The notes under the pieces were generated by a model that was given only the letters and a program-made list of their open reading frames with translations, did not search any database and had not been told where the DNA came from. A stretch of DNA of 37,774 bases, from contig DATBFX010000066.1 in assembly GCA_036558305.1 (NCBI GenBank), positions 1-37,774 on the forward strand, in the 5' to 3' direction. The stretch is from DATBFX01 sp036558305 (GTDB taxonomy: Bacteria; Chloroflexota; Chloroflexia; Thermomicrobiales; UBA6265). The position numbers and the translations under genes were made by a program. The first letter of the stretch is position 1. The number at the start of each line of letters is the position of its first letter. Of the stretch, positions 21,683 through 30,402 are shown one piece after another.

Positions 21683-22945
21683 GTGGTCGAAGCGATTCCA
21701 ACCGGGCTCCAGCGCACGGCCGCACCGCCGGCCGGTCGTGATCGCCTGCCGATCGCCGCGTCGCTGACGGCGGACGCGATCTCGTTGACCGGCAACGCGC
21801 TGACCGCCCTGGCGATTCCCTGGTTCGTCCTCGTCACGACCGGCAGCGCCGCCAAAACCGGCGTCGTCGCCTTCGCCCAGATGTTGCCGGTCGTCCTCGC
21901 CTCGTTCTTCGGTGGCGCCCTGGTCGATCGGGTCGGTCGCAAGCAACTCAGCATCACCGCCGACGTCTTGAGCGGGCTCACGGTGGCGGCGGTCCCCCTG
22001 CTCTACCACACCATCGGACTCGCCTTCTGGCAACTCCTCCTCCTGGTGTTCCTCGGGGCGATGCTCGATGCGCCGGGGAGCACGGCACGGCACGCGATGC
22101 AGCCGGATCTCGTCGCACGCGCCGGCATGAGTTTGGAACGCGCCAACGCCGCCTCCCACCTCATCCAGAGCGCGTCGATGCTGATCGGCCCGATCCTGGG
22201 GGGCGTCCTGATCGCCTCGCTCGGTGCCAGCAACGTCCTCTGGATCGACGCCGCCTCGTTCGCCCTCTCGGCGTTGATCTTCGCCGCCTTCGTCCCCGCC
22301 ACGATCCGGCACCCCGCATCGGGCGGCCGATACCTGGACGAGGTGATGGAAGGTCTCCGCTTCCTCCGTCGCGATCGCGCCCTGTGGACGCTGCTGCTGC
22401 TCGCGGCCACCCTCAACTTCGTGGGGGCGCCGCTCTTCTCGGTCGTCTTGCCCGTCTACGTCCAGCAGAACTACGAAAGCGCCCGCGACCTGGGATACCT
22501 GATCGCCGGATTCGGGGCGGGCGCGGTCTTGAGTGCGCTCGCCTACGGCGCGTTGGGACCGCGCCTGCCGCGCTGGGCAACCGCGGTCGCGATGCACGCG
22601 GTCGCCGCCGCCGCGTTTTGTGCCCTGGTGCTGATGCCGCCGCTGCCGGTCGCGGTGGTCGTCATGGCCGTCGTCGGCATCGCCGCCGGAGCATTCAACC
22701 CGCTCGTGACCACCATCCTGCAAGAGCGAACGCCGCCGGATCTGCGCGGCCGCGTCTTCGGTTCGGTCGCCGCCAGCGCGATGGTCGCCGCCCCGGCCGG
22801 GATGCTCCTGGCCGGCGTCGCGATCGAAGCGGCCGGTCTTCGTGCCGTCCTCGGCGCGATCGCCGCCGCCTTTACCGCGGTCACCCTGGTCTTTTTGATC
22901 CAACCTTCGCTCAAGGGGATCGATCGTCCTCCCGATCTGAGGTAG
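21683..22945 (+). CDS. MFS transporter (MFS_3-type exporter)
   Basis: This 420-residue membrane protein has about twelve hydrophobic segments and the loop motif GGALVDRVGRKQLSI between helices 2 and 3, the MFS signature. The layout (ADAISLTGNALTALAIPWFVLVTTGSA at the start, a central break near 210-235, and ERTPPDLRGRVFGSVAASAM late) is that of the enterobactin-exporter-like MFS_3 group, many of which expel drugs. The start is a GTG with AGGAG upstream. It follows the DUF4097 gene by 92 bp and may be its downstream partner. The substrate cannot be stated. Confidence 0.9.
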   Translation: MVEAIPTGLQRTAAPPAGRDRLPIAASLTADAISLTGNALTALAIPWFVLVTTGSAAKTGVVAFAQMLPVVLASFFGGALVDRVGRKQLSITADVLSGLTVAAVPLLYHTIGLAFWQLLLLVFLGAMLDAPGSTARHAMQPDLVARAGMSLERANAASHLIQSASMLIGPILGGVLIASLGASNVLWIDAASFALSALIFAAFVPATIRHPASGGRYLDEVMEGLRFLRRDRALWTLLLLAATLNFVGAPLFSVVLPVYVQQNYESARDLGYLIAGFGAGAVLSALAYGALGPRLPRWATAVAMHAVAAAAFCALVLMPPLPVAVVVMAVVGIAAGAFNPLVTTILQERTPPDLRGRVFGSVAASAMVAAPAGMLLAGVAIEAAGLRAVLGAIAAAFTAVTLVFLIQPSLKGIDRPPDLR

Positions 22946-22990
22946 CGGGCGCCGCCGCCGGATCATGGCACCAGGAACCGCTCTCGATCC

Positions 22991-23022
22991 CCTAACGCCT
23001 GACGCCTAACGACTGACGCCTA
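22991..23022. repeat. YAGNCGT heptads at the stop codon of the LysM gene
   Basis: On the minus strand the TAG stop codon begins the first heptad: TAGGCGT, CAGTCGT, TAGGCGT, CAGGCGT, TAGG. The same arrangement is seen at lysW. No complementary arm is found nearby. Confidence 0.8.
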
Positions 23023-24444
23023 CATCGGATACACCGCCAGCGACATCCCGTCGCTGGTTCCCCAGACGTAGGTGAACGTGTCCCAATCCATGAACTTGTA
23101 GGTCCCGTGCGCCGGGTCCGACAGGTAAACGCCGCGGTCGTCGTAGGCGTAAGCCACCATCACGTGTTCGCCCGCGAAGATCGTGTAGGTGTCGTCGTCG
23201 TGGTATTTCACACCGGTGTCGCCCCAGAGCGCCATCCAGACGATGACCGCGTGACCGGCATCGAGGTGGTTCTCCAATGGCGTGGGATCGCCCTCCGCAT
23301 AGAACACCTCGCCGACGAATCCCCACTCGTTGAGGACCGGCACCAACGCCTCCGGGTAGACCCCGTAGTCGTCGTAGCCACCCCAGGCTCCGTCGATGTT
23401 GCCGCGGTAGCCGTAGTGCGGGTTTTTCGATTTCGGTACCTCGTCGATGAAGACCTGCTCGGGGATGCCGTTGCCGAACGCACTCGTCGCGATAAACGCC
23501 GAGGCGTACTCGCAACTCAGGTTCCGCTCTTGCTTGTGCGCCGGCACCCACTGCGGCGGCGAGTTCGCGACGTTTAACCCGGACACCCCGACCCCATCGA
23601 CCGGTTCGCCCGTGGCGTCGTCGAGTGCGGCCGGGATCAGCAACCGCTGACCGACCTCCAACAAATCGGGATTGTCCAGCCCGTTGAACGCCACCAGTGC
23701 CTCAACATCGACGCCGAACGACCCCGCGATCGACTCGATGGTATCCCCATCCTCCACGTAGTAGGCGGCCGCGACCCACGGACTCGTCCCCTCGCGCGCC
23801 GCGGCCTCCGCCGCCGCGTCCTCCGGCGATTGTCCGGGGTCGGGGATGATGATCACGTCGCCGGGTTGCAGATTCGGCGGGTCGGCGACGTAGCTCGAGG
23901 CCAGGATCGCGTCCGGATCGACACCGAACTCCGCCGCGACGCTTGCCAGCGTATCGCCCGCCTGGACGCGATAGCGCTGCTGCGCGAGCGTCGGCTGCCC
24001 GGTCCCCGCGACGAGGATCGTCACGACAAACGCCGCGGCCACCAACCGCCGCAACCCCGCCATCGGCGCCAAACCGCGGACGGGGAACCACGGGCGATAC
24101 CAGGGCCGGTGTCGCCGCCTCGGCACCGCGGGTTCGGGAAACCGTGCCTCCTCCGCTCGGTTCCTCGCGGACTCGGACAACGGTGCCGGCACGTCCTGCC
24201 AGACCGCGCGTCCGAACGGAATCGGAGCGACCCGAACCGGGGCGGGGCGCCGCTGCCGCCCCGCGACCCCGTCCATCCTCCTCGCGTAGAGACTCACGAG
24301 ATCGCGCGCGCCGGTGCCCGCCGATCCGGGCATTTTCAGCCGCTCGGCCAAACCCGTGGCCGGGTCCGGCGCCGGTTCTCCTGGTCGTTGGCACGAAGGC
24401 GCTTCGGGCGCACCGAGGGTCGACGAATCGATGGTGACGCTCAC
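23020..24444 (-). CDS. Membrane-anchored LysM / C39-like peptidase-domain protein
   Basis: The 474-residue product has an unusual order. A Pro/Arg-rich N-terminal region of about 125 residues comes first, then one hydrophobic segment (LVAAAFVVTILVAG, about 134-147) that should anchor it with the rest outside. Next are two LysM domains (YRVQAGDTLASVAAEFGVD..., 158-201; YYVEDGDTIESIAGSFGVD..., 228-271). Last is a C39-type papain-like domain with C311 in RNLSCEYASA and H427 in AGEHVMVAYAY. LysM should bind peptidoglycan or chitin-like polymers, and the last domain may cut peptides. The start is GTG with GGAGG upstream. A promoter (TTGCGT-N17-TATGCT) lies before it. Confidence 0.85.
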   Translation of the reverse strand: MSVTIDSSTLGAPEAPSCQRPGEPAPDPATGLAERLKMPGSAGTGARDLVSLYARRMDGVAGRQRRPAPVRVAPIPFGRAVWQDVPAPLSESARNRAEEARFPEPAVPRRRHRPWYRPWFPVRGLAPMAGLRRLVAAAFVVTILVAGTGQPTLAQQRYRVQAGDTLASVAAEFGVDPDAILASSYVADPPNLQPGDVIIIPDPGQSPEDAAAEAAAREGTSPWVAAAYYVEDGDTIESIAGSFGVDVEALVAFNGLDNPDLLEVGQRLLIPAALDDATGEPVDGVGVSGLNVANSPPQWVPAHKQERNLSCEYASAFIATSAFGNGIPEQVFIDEVPKSKNPHYGYRGNIDGAWGGYDDYGVYPEALVPVLNEWGFVGEVFYAEGDPTPLENHLDAGHAVIVWMALWGDTGVKYHDDDTYTIFAGEHVMVAYAYDDRGVYLSDPAHGTYKFMDWDTFTYVWGTSDGMSLAVYPM

Positions 24445-24504
24445 TCGTCGCCTCCGATGCGGGGCAAGAACGGTCTGCGGGGCATGTACGTACAGCTAAG
24501 GCGC

Positions 24505-24533
24505 AGCATAGCAGGCCGCGGTATCGCACGCAA
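24505..24533 (-). promoter_or_regulatory. Promoter of the LysM/C39 gene
   Basis: TTGCGT (24533-24528) and TATGCT (24510-24505) are 17 bp apart on the minus strand, about 60 bp before the GTG start. Confidence 0.55.
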
Positions 24534-24589
24534 GGGGAAATGTGTCTCCCTGACACACTGCATGCGCGGGCGGTCGCGGGGCGCCGGGT

Positions 24590-24618
24590 TTGACGCTCGT
24601 GCGGCGTCCGCCTATCAT
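24590..24618 (+). promoter_or_regulatory. Promoter of alaX and the LysN-like gene
   Basis: TTGACG (24590-24595) and TATCAT (24613-24618) are 17 bp apart, ending about 50 bp before the alaX ATG. Confidence 0.7.
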
Positions 24619-24668
24619 CGCCCGGCGTGTCTGCCAGCGCGAGCAGCATTCCGAAACGGAGCCGGGCG

Positions 24669-25487
24669 ATGACCGACAAAGGCTCGACCACCGGTACGGG
24701 CAACCCACCCGCGCCGCCAACCGATCTGCTGTACCAGCGCGATGCCTACCTGGCCTCGTTCGATGCGACCGTCACCTCGGTCGACCCCACCACCGGCTCG
24801 GTCACCGTCGATCGCTCGGTCTTCTACCCGGCCGGCGGCGGCCAACCGGCCGATGGCGGAACCTTGACGCGACTCGCCGACGGCGCCACCTGGCAGGTCG
24901 TCAACGTCCGCAAAGACGGCGCCGCAGTTCGCCTGACCCTCGACCCGTCCGACCGCCTGCCCCAACCCGGCGACGCCGTCCGCGGCGAACTCGACTGGCC
25001 GATCCGCTACCGGCTGATGCGGACGCACACCGCCCTCCACGTCCTCTGCGGCGTCGTCTTCCGCGACTACGGCGCCCTCGTCACCGGCGGCAACATGGGT
25101 CCCGACAAGGCGCGCATGGATTTCGAGTTGGAGGACCTCTCACCCGACCGCGTCGCCGAGATCGAGCGGCGCGCCAACGAGGAGATCGCGGCCGGTCGCG
25201 ACGTCCGCGTCCGCATCCTGCCGCGTGAGGAAGCCTTCCAAATCCCCGATTTGATCCGGACCAAGATCAATCTCCTGCCGCAAGGGATCACCGAGGTTCG
25301 CACGGTCGAGATCGTCGGTCTCGATCTTCAGGCCGACGGTGGCACCCACGTCGCCAACACCCGCGAGGTCGGCGGCATCAAGGTCGTCGGCACCCGCTCC
25401 AAAGGCAAGAGCAACAAGCGGTTGGAGATCGTCCTCACCGGCGGCGAGGGCGACGAGCAGTTCATCGATCAGGCGGCCCCCGCATGA
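24669..25487 (+). CDS. alaX: Alanyl-tRNA editing protein AlaX
   Basis: This free-standing editing enzyme hydrolyses mischarged Ser- or Gly-tRNA-Ala. The 272-residue product has the AlaRS second-additional-domain fold. An N-terminal barrel contains DRSVFYPAGGGQPADGGTL, and the zinc site is formed by HTALH (in RTHTALHVLCG) with a late pair in GGTHVANTREVGGI. The GGG-rich motif and length fit the AlaX-M/L type. The ATG is preceded by GGAG. Its stop TGA overlaps the ATG of the following aminotransferase (ATGA), so the two are coupled. The partnership with an amino-acid enzyme is not obvious from function. Confidence 0.92.
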   Translation: MTDKGSTTGTGNPPAPPTDLLYQRDAYLASFDATVTSVDPTTGSVTVDRSVFYPAGGGQPADGGTLTRLADGATWQVVNVRKDGAAVRLTLDPSDRLPQPGDAVRGELDWPIRYRLMRTHTALHVLCGVVFRDYGALVTGGNMGPDKARMDFELEDLSPDRVAEIERRANEEIAAGRDVRVRILPREEAFQIPDLIRTKINLLPQGITEVRTVEIVGLDLQADGGTHVANTREVGGIKVVGTRSKGKSNKRLEIVLTGGEGDEQFIDQAAPA

Positions 25488-26704
25488 GCGCCACCATCCA
25501 GGACGTCACGACCCGCGTCGCGTCCCAACCCACCCTCGCCCGCCGCGCGAAAGCCTTCGAGGCCTCGCCCTGGGCGGAAGCCTGGGACCTCGTCTCGCGC
25601 CACCCCGACCCCATCTACTTCGGCAACGGTGCGCCCGCCCGCGAAGCGCAACCGCTCGATCGCCTCCGCGAGGCCGGTGCCCGCGCCTGGCGTGAGGCCG
25701 ACGGCGTCCTCGACTACGGCGAAGTCGAAGGCTACCGTCCCCTCCGCGAGTTGATCGCCGCCCGCCTGGCCCGGCGCGGCATGCCCGTCGATCCCGACGA
25801 GGTGATGATCACCAACGGTAGCCAGCAGGGGATCGACTTCGTCGCCCGCCTGATGCTCGATCCCGGCGACCAGATCGTCGTCGAGGGCCCGGTCTACATC
25901 GGCGCGATGCAGACGTTCGATGCCTACGAAGCGCGCTACCTCGTCGTCCCCGTCGACGACGACGGACTCGACGTCGCCGCCCTCGACCGCCTGCTTTCCA
26001 CCACCGGCGCCCGCCCCAAACTCATCTACACGGTGCCGACGTTCCAAAACCCGACCGGGATCACGATGACCCGCGCCCGCCGTGAGTCGCTCCTCTCCCT
26101 CGCCCGCGAGCGCGGCATCCTCGTCCTCGAAGACGACCCCTACGGCGAGCTCTACTACGGTGCCTCCCCAGGGGCGCCCCTGGCCGCCCTCGACCCGGCG
26201 GTCGTTCACCTCGGGACCTTCTCGAAGACGATCGCGCCCGGTATCCGCGTCGGGTGGACGGTCGCCCCGCGCCGCCTGATGGATCTCCTCCTGATGGCCA
26301 AGGAGGGTTCCGACATCCACACCGACCGCATCATCACCCGGACCGTCTACCACACCGCCGACGGGTTCCTCGACGACCACATCGCCGCGCTTCGCGAGCT
26401 CTACCGGCAGCGTCGCGACACACTCCTCGCGGGTCTGCAACGTCATCTCCCGCCGGATCTCACCTGGTCCTGTCCGGGTGGTGGCTTCTTCGTCTGGGTC
26501 CGCCTACCGGACGGATTCGACGCCGACGTGCTGCTGCCGATCGCCGCCGCGCACGGTGTCGCCTACCTCCCCGGTTCCTGGTTCTATCCCGCCGGTCAGA
26601 AAGTGCACGACGGGTTCCGCCTCAGCTTCTCCTCCTTGCCGATCGAGCAAATCGAGGAGGGAACGCGGCGGTTGGGTGAGGCGATCGCGGCGTACATCGA
26701 GTGA
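25484..26704 (+). CDS. PLP-dependent aminotransferase, LysN/2-aminoadipate transaminase-like
   Basis: This fold-type I aminotransferase of 406 residues has MITNGSQQGIDFVARL, YTVPTFQNPTG, LEDDPYGELYYG and the PLP lysine in HLGTFSKTIAPGIRVGW (K248). GGGFFVWVRLP follows near the C-terminus. The nearest pattern I recall is Thermus LysN, which makes 2-aminoadipate from 2-oxoadipate in the same AAA lysine pathway as lysX. MocR-free members of this group also act on aromatic or branched-chain amino acids, so specificity is open. It is translationally coupled to alaX. If it is LysN it would be an unlinked part of the lysine pathway in the left of this window. Confidence 0.87.
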   Translation: MSATIQDVTTRVASQPTLARRAKAFEASPWAEAWDLVSRHPDPIYFGNGAPAREAQPLDRLREAGARAWREADGVLDYGEVEGYRPLRELIAARLARRGMPVDPDEVMITNGSQQGIDFVARLMLDPGDQIVVEGPVYIGAMQTFDAYEARYLVVPVDDDGLDVAALDRLLSTTGARPKLIYTVPTFQNPTGITMTRARRESLLSLARERGILVLEDDPYGELYYGASPGAPLAALDPAVVHLGTFSKTIAPGIRVGWTVAPRRLMDLLLMAKEGSDIHTDRIITRTVYHTADGFLDDHIAALRELYRQRRDTLLAGLQRHLPPDLTWSCPGGGFFVWVRLPDGFDADVLLPIAAAHGVAYLPGSWFYPAGQKVHDGFRLSFSSLPIEQIEEGTRRLGEAIAAYIE

Positions 26705-27073
26705 GCTGCCGCCGGTCTTGCGGCGATGTTCGACACCGATCTCGGCATCTTGCCACGACATCCTGGCTTACCCGCAAAGAGGACAATTGCGGCATGGGCT
26801 CGGCCGGGGAATCTTCGGGATCGGGCGTCGGTCAGGCCGCACGCGGCAACTGCTAACGCAGCAGGTCGACCTTGGCCCGGCCGTACCCTGCCGCTTGATC
26901 GGTTTCAGTTACCTGCCGCTCCACAAATTCACCGGGTGAGCCAGGAAGGGTGGCGCTGCGTCCTGTCTACCGTGTCACGCTCGCCCCTCGTCCGCACACG
27001 GCGCGGCGATGGTCGCATGGGACGTCCCACCACCGTCGTCCGATCGTTGCCATCGGAACCCGTCGGCCCACGA
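26705..27073. other. Intergenic region, no gene seen
   Basis: This lies between the convergent ends of the aminotransferase and the secreted protein. I see no ORF with a ribosome site, no strong hairpin with a T-run and no repeat of the families found elsewhere. Confidence 0.6.
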
Positions 27074-27577
27074 TCAGCGGCGGATGTTGTACCAGTCGCA
27101 GTACGCCAGACCGCCGGCGACCAGGTTCAAGCGGATCGTGTTCCCGGTGTGCAGGACCATCCGCTCGAAGTTGCTGCTGCCGTTGTTGCCCTGGCAGAAC
27201 ACGACCGGGGTGCCGAATCCGCTCGGGATCGTCTCGACGATGCTCGTGCGGACTTGCGCCGGTACCCCGTCCCAGGTCACCGCATGGGGCGACAGTTGCC
27301 CGGTCTTCTGCTGGAAAGAGGCGCGGTCGGTGACGAGCACAAAGAGGAAGCCGTTGCCGTCGCCGTGGGCATGGCTGTCGCCCTGGCAGTAGCGGGCAAA
27401 CTTGAGCTCGCTGGCATCCGCGGGAAACCCGGCGGGGCAGACGTGCTTGTTGACGAAGACGCTGCCGGTGCCGGCGGCGACGGCCGCGCCGCAGGCGGAC
27501 GGGAGGAGCGTGAGGACGGCAACCAACACGGTGAGGATCAGGGCACTCGGGCGACGGACCAGGATCGAGCGGATCAT
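27074..27577 (-). CDS. Secreted protein of unknown function
   Basis: I do not recognise a named family. The 167-residue product begins MIRSILVRRPSALILTVLVAVLTLLPSACGAAVAAG, a signal peptide with a possible but poor lipobox (PSAC has Pro at -3). The mature part contains SVFVNKHVCPAGFP, RYCQGDSHAHGDGNGFLFVL, VVFCQGNNGSSNFERMVL and LAYCDWYNIRR. Four cysteines could form disulfides. A repeated 'CQGxxxx' is visible. I used the ATG with AAAGGAGA upstream; an upstream frame would add a basic non-signal stretch. It may be a cell-surface or exported protein. Confidence 0.75.
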   Translation of the reverse strand: MIRSILVRRPSALILTVLVAVLTLLPSACGAAVAAGTGSVFVNKHVCPAGFPADASELKFARYCQGDSHAHGDGNGFLFVLVTDRASFQQKTGQLSPHAVTWDGVPAQVRTSIVETIPSGFGTPVVFCQGNNGSSNFERMVLHTGNTIRLNLVAGGLAYCDWYNIRR

Positions 27578-28024
27578 CGGCGTCTCCTTTCGGTGCGGTG
27601 GCCCGGCCGACCCTCGGCGTACCACCGCCCGCAGGATGCGCCGGGGGCCACCGGTGCCGCATCGGTGCGATTGCCGCTCCGGGGAGGGCGCCGCCGCGTG
27701 CCGTGGCACGCCCCGATCGGCAAGATTACCCAGGCTTACCCGCCACGATCCTCTCTTCGCGGGCGATCACGAGCGACGGCCCCGTTTCGCAATCGAATGC
27801 GGTGGCCCGGACGAGCGCGCCCTGGTACTCGCCAACCGATCGCCGCCGCGTCGGGGGTGAATGGCGGCAAGGGCGAGGCACGGCCGAGTTCATCGCGACC
27901 CTTGTGCCAGAGGGAGGAGGCCCCTGAGACGTGGATCCGCTCGGTTCACCGGGTTTGCGGAAGACCCAGGATGTCGTGGCGAGGCATCCCGATCACATTC
28001 CACCCGTACCGGTGCCCCGCCGCG
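27578..28024. other. Intergenic region, no gene seen
   Basis: This lies between two minus-strand genes. No ORF here has a ribosome site plus a recognisable protein. The promoter of the secreted protein should be here but no strong -35/-10 pair was found. Confidence 0.55.
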
Positions 28025-28777
28025 TCAGGCGCCGCCGCGGGCGACGACGAAGTCGGTGGCGAAACCGGCGAGCACGCCGAGCGTCAGCCCCCACCCGACC
28101 CACATCGGCGCCGCCAGGCGCCGCCCCGCCGCCAGCAATTCGACGATGACGAAGAGGATCGAGCCGCCGGCGAGCGCGAGGATGAAGACCGACATCTCGT
28201 CCGAGGTGAACCGCCCGCCGAGGAGCGTCCCGAGGAAGGTCGGACCGCCGGCGATGAGACCGGCGCCCACCAGGAACCGCCACCCGACCGTCTCGCCCGC
28301 CAGGGGTGCGGCGACGCCGAACCCCTCGGTCGCGTTGTGCAGCGCGAAACCGATCCCTAGGGTCAGCGCCAGCGAGAGGGCGCCGGTCCGGGCGGCGTTG
28401 CCGATGGCCAGCCCCTCGGCCAGGTTGTGCAACCCGATGCCGCCGGCGATCAGCAGCGACAACCGCCGCGCCGAGCCGCCCCCGGCCAGGAGGCGCTGCC
28501 CGTAGGCGACGAGCCCGAGGAAGCCCACCCCGAACCCGAACGCCATCAGCGCGAGCAGCGGCCAGAACCGCGCATCGCGCCCGACGTCGGCGGTCTCGAC
28601 CGGCTCGGCGGCCTGCCCCATCACGTCCACGAAGAGGAAGCAGAGGACGCCGACGGCGAGCGCGTTCAGCATCGCCAATCGCTCCCGGCCGACGACCGAC
28701 AGCCGGGCGACCGGGAGCCCGAGGAAGATCGTGCCCCCGGCCACCGCCCCCAGGACCAGCGCGTTGGTCGACCCCAC
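28025..28777 (-). CDS. ZIP family divalent metal transporter
   Basis: This 250-residue membrane protein with about eight hydrophobic segments moves zinc or related divalent metals into the cytoplasm. The metal-site helices are marked by IGLHNLAEGLAIG and FALHNATEGFGVAAP, the typical HNxxEG motifs of ZIP helices IV and V. No long histidine-rich loop is seen, unlike many eukaryotic ZIPs. It lies on the minus strand 133 bp after the plastocyanin-like gene, so a copper or zinc link is possible but not shown. No metal regulator box was recognised. Confidence 0.93.
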   Translation of the reverse strand: MGSTNALVLGAVAGGTIFLGLPVARLSVVGRERLAMLNALAVGVLCFLFVDVMGQAAEPVETADVGRDARFWPLLALMAFGFGVGFLGLVAYGQRLLAGGGSARRLSLLIAGGIGLHNLAEGLAIGNAARTGALSLALTLGIGFALHNATEGFGVAAPLAGETVGWRFLVGAGLIAGGPTFLGTLLGGRFTSDEMSVFILALAGGSILFVIVELLAAGRRLAAPMWVGWGLTLGVLAGFATDFVVARGGA

Positions 28778-28910
28778 CGTCTCACCCTCGTCGTAATTCC
28801 GACCAAATTGGTCGGGATTAGCCTATGGGGAAGGGAGGGTCGTCGTCAAGGGGAAAGGGCGCGAGCGCCGGGGTCGCCCCGGCCACGTGGCCGGGGCGTG
28901 GTTGGGAGCG

Positions 28911-29723
28911 CTACTTGACGACGACCGTCGCCGTCATGTTGGGATGGTTGTTGCAGTGGTAGGCGTAGGTGCCGGCCTTCGCGAACGTCTGGCTGAAGGT
29001 CGCGCCCTGGGCGAGTTGGCCGGAGTCGAACGAGCCGTCGTCGGCCGTCACCGTGTGGCTGGCGCTGTCCTGGTTGGTCCAGGTCACCGTCGTCCCGACC
29101 GGCACCTCCAGTTGCGCCGGGTCGAAGGCAAATCCCTTGATCGTCACCGCCATCGCGCCCGCCGATGGGTTCGCGGCCTCGGGGGTGGCGGCGGGGGCGG
29201 CCTCGCCGGCGAGGCCCTCGGACAGGTAGACGGTGACGACGGTCTGGTCGCCCTTTGCCTGCAAGACGGCGACGCCGGTGTAGCCGGAGTCGTTGAGTTG
29301 CTCCAGGCCGATCGTCAGGGTCTCGCCGTACAAGGTGCCGCCGATATTGCCGCAGGCGATGTAGTTTTGGATCTGGTCCTTGCTCTCGTGGACGTTGAGG
29401 GCGTGGTTGCCGTCGGCGATGGCCGACAACTTGGCGTCGACGGTCGTGACGCTCTCTTCGACCGGATAGATGTCCTCCTTGGTACCGACCGTCTTGCCCG
29501 CCTTTTCGGCCTTGCCGTTCTTCGTCACCCCGGGACCAACGTCCGACAGCGGGTACTCGATGTCGCCCAGGGTGTCGCACGTCCCCTTGTGGATGTGGGC
29601 GGGGTGACCTGCCTCGTCCTGCGCCGCCGTCGGCGCAACGGCGACGGTCACCGCCGTCGTCAGGGCGATGCCCAGCGTCGCCGCCAGGGACACCCACCGC
29701 CGCCGTGTTTTCGCCAGTACCAT
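28911..29723 (-). CDS. Secreted protein with C-terminal plastocyanin-like cupredoxin domain
   Basis: The 270-residue product begins with a signal peptide (RRRWVSLAATLGIALTTAVTVAVAPTAAQ). An N-terminal part, HIHKGTCDTLGDIEYPLSDVG, with repeated strands around GETLTIGLEQLNDSGYTGVAVL, looks like a CHRD-type adhesion domain. A Pro/Ala linker leads to a type-1 copper domain of about 85 residues, with ligands in SASHTV and YHCNNHPNM (H, C, H, M). Proteins of this kind carry electrons or bind copper outside the cell. GGAAGGAG lies just before the ATG. The next minus-strand gene downstream is the ZIP transporter. The CHRD label is less certain than the cupredoxin label. Confidence 0.9.
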   Translation of the reverse strand: MVLAKTRRRWVSLAATLGIALTTAVTVAVAPTAAQDEAGHPAHIHKGTCDTLGDIEYPLSDVGPGVTKNGKAEKAGKTVGTKEDIYPVEESVTTVDAKLSAIADGNHALNVHESKDQIQNYIACGNIGGTLYGETLTIGLEQLNDSGYTGVAVLQAKGDQTVVTVYLSEGLAGEAAPAATPEAANPSAGAMAVTIKGFAFDPAQLEVPVGTTVTWTNQDSASHTVTADDGSFDSGQLAQGATFSQTFAKAGTYAYHCNNHPNMTATVVVK

Positions 29724-30108
29724 CGACTACTCCTTCCGTGGTTCACCGCGCAGCGTCCGACCACGCCTTATCCGCGGCCGGCATCCGCACCCGGTGCCGG
29801 GACCGGGCGCCTTCCTTACGCGCCGCACCGGACGGCAGATGGTCGCGGCGGCGACGCCGAGCGCGATGTCCGGCAGCCGGTTCGTCACCTTGCCCATGAC
29901 GGGAACGGCCCATGCCGCGTGCTCGCCTGCTCCACGTAAGTCGCCGGTGGAATCGGGAATCGCCGCCCGATGACGTCCGCCTTCCCACCCCTCCGCAGTC
30001 CTACTAATCCGAGCGACTGCGAGGGTTCCGCTCGTGCCGGAATTCGTTCGCTATGGTGATATACTCGCGCCCACCACGGGAGGAAGAGTGAATGGTAGGG
30101 TTGACAGC
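29724..30108. other. Intergenic region between divergent genes
   Basis: It should hold the promoters of the plastocyanin-like gene and the DUF970 gene. A minus-strand open frame from 29897 (about 56 codons, Arg-rich) has no family signature and I do not call it. No strong repeat or hairpin was seen. Confidence 0.5.
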
Positions 30109-30402
30109 ATGATGAAGCTGGTGATCGCGGTCGTCCAAAACGAGGATGCGGACGCGGTCGTGGACGCATTGCTCGAAGACGAATTCCGCGCCACGCGGCT
30201 CGCCAGCACCGGCGGTTTTCTCCGCCGCGGCAACACCACGCTGATGATCGGAGCCGACGAGGACCAGGTCGACCGCGTGCTCGACCTCATCCGCCAGCAC
30301 ACGCGAACCGGCATGGCCCCCGCCGAAGACGAGACCGCCATGACCCCACCCGCCGCCGCCACCGTCTTCGTCCTCGACCTCGAGGAGTACCAACGACTGT
30401 AG
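30109..30402 (+). CDS. DUF970 family PII-like protein (cyclic-di-AMP receptor DarA/PstA type)
   Basis: The 97-residue product MMKLVIAVVQNEDADAVVDAL continues LEDEFRATRLASTGGFLRRGNTTLMIGADEDQVDRVLDLIRQH and matches the DUF970/DarA family. These PII-like trimers bind cyclic-di-AMP between a T-loop (RATRLASTGGFLRRGNTT) and a B-loop. The exact start is uncertain: a GTG at 30088 has GGAGG upstream and would add seven residues, whereas family alignment begins at MKLVIAVVQ. The TAG stop is also the first three bases of an octad repeat. It lies just upstream of an M50-like membrane protein and may be co-transcribed. Confidence 0.9.
   Translation: MMKLVIAVVQNEDADAVVDALLEDEFRATRLASTGGFLRRGNTTLMIGADEDQVDRVLDLIRQHTRTGMAPAEDETAMTPPAAATVFVLDLEEYQRL

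Noticed and set aside
27500..27577. Lipoprotein signal in the secreted protein
   Set aside because: The cysteine is preceded by Pro-Ser-Ala, not a typical lipobox; an ordinary signal peptide is at least as likely.
29741..29897. Minus-strand small ORF of about 56 codons
   Set aside because: It is Arg-rich with no known motif, and no good ribosome site was seen.
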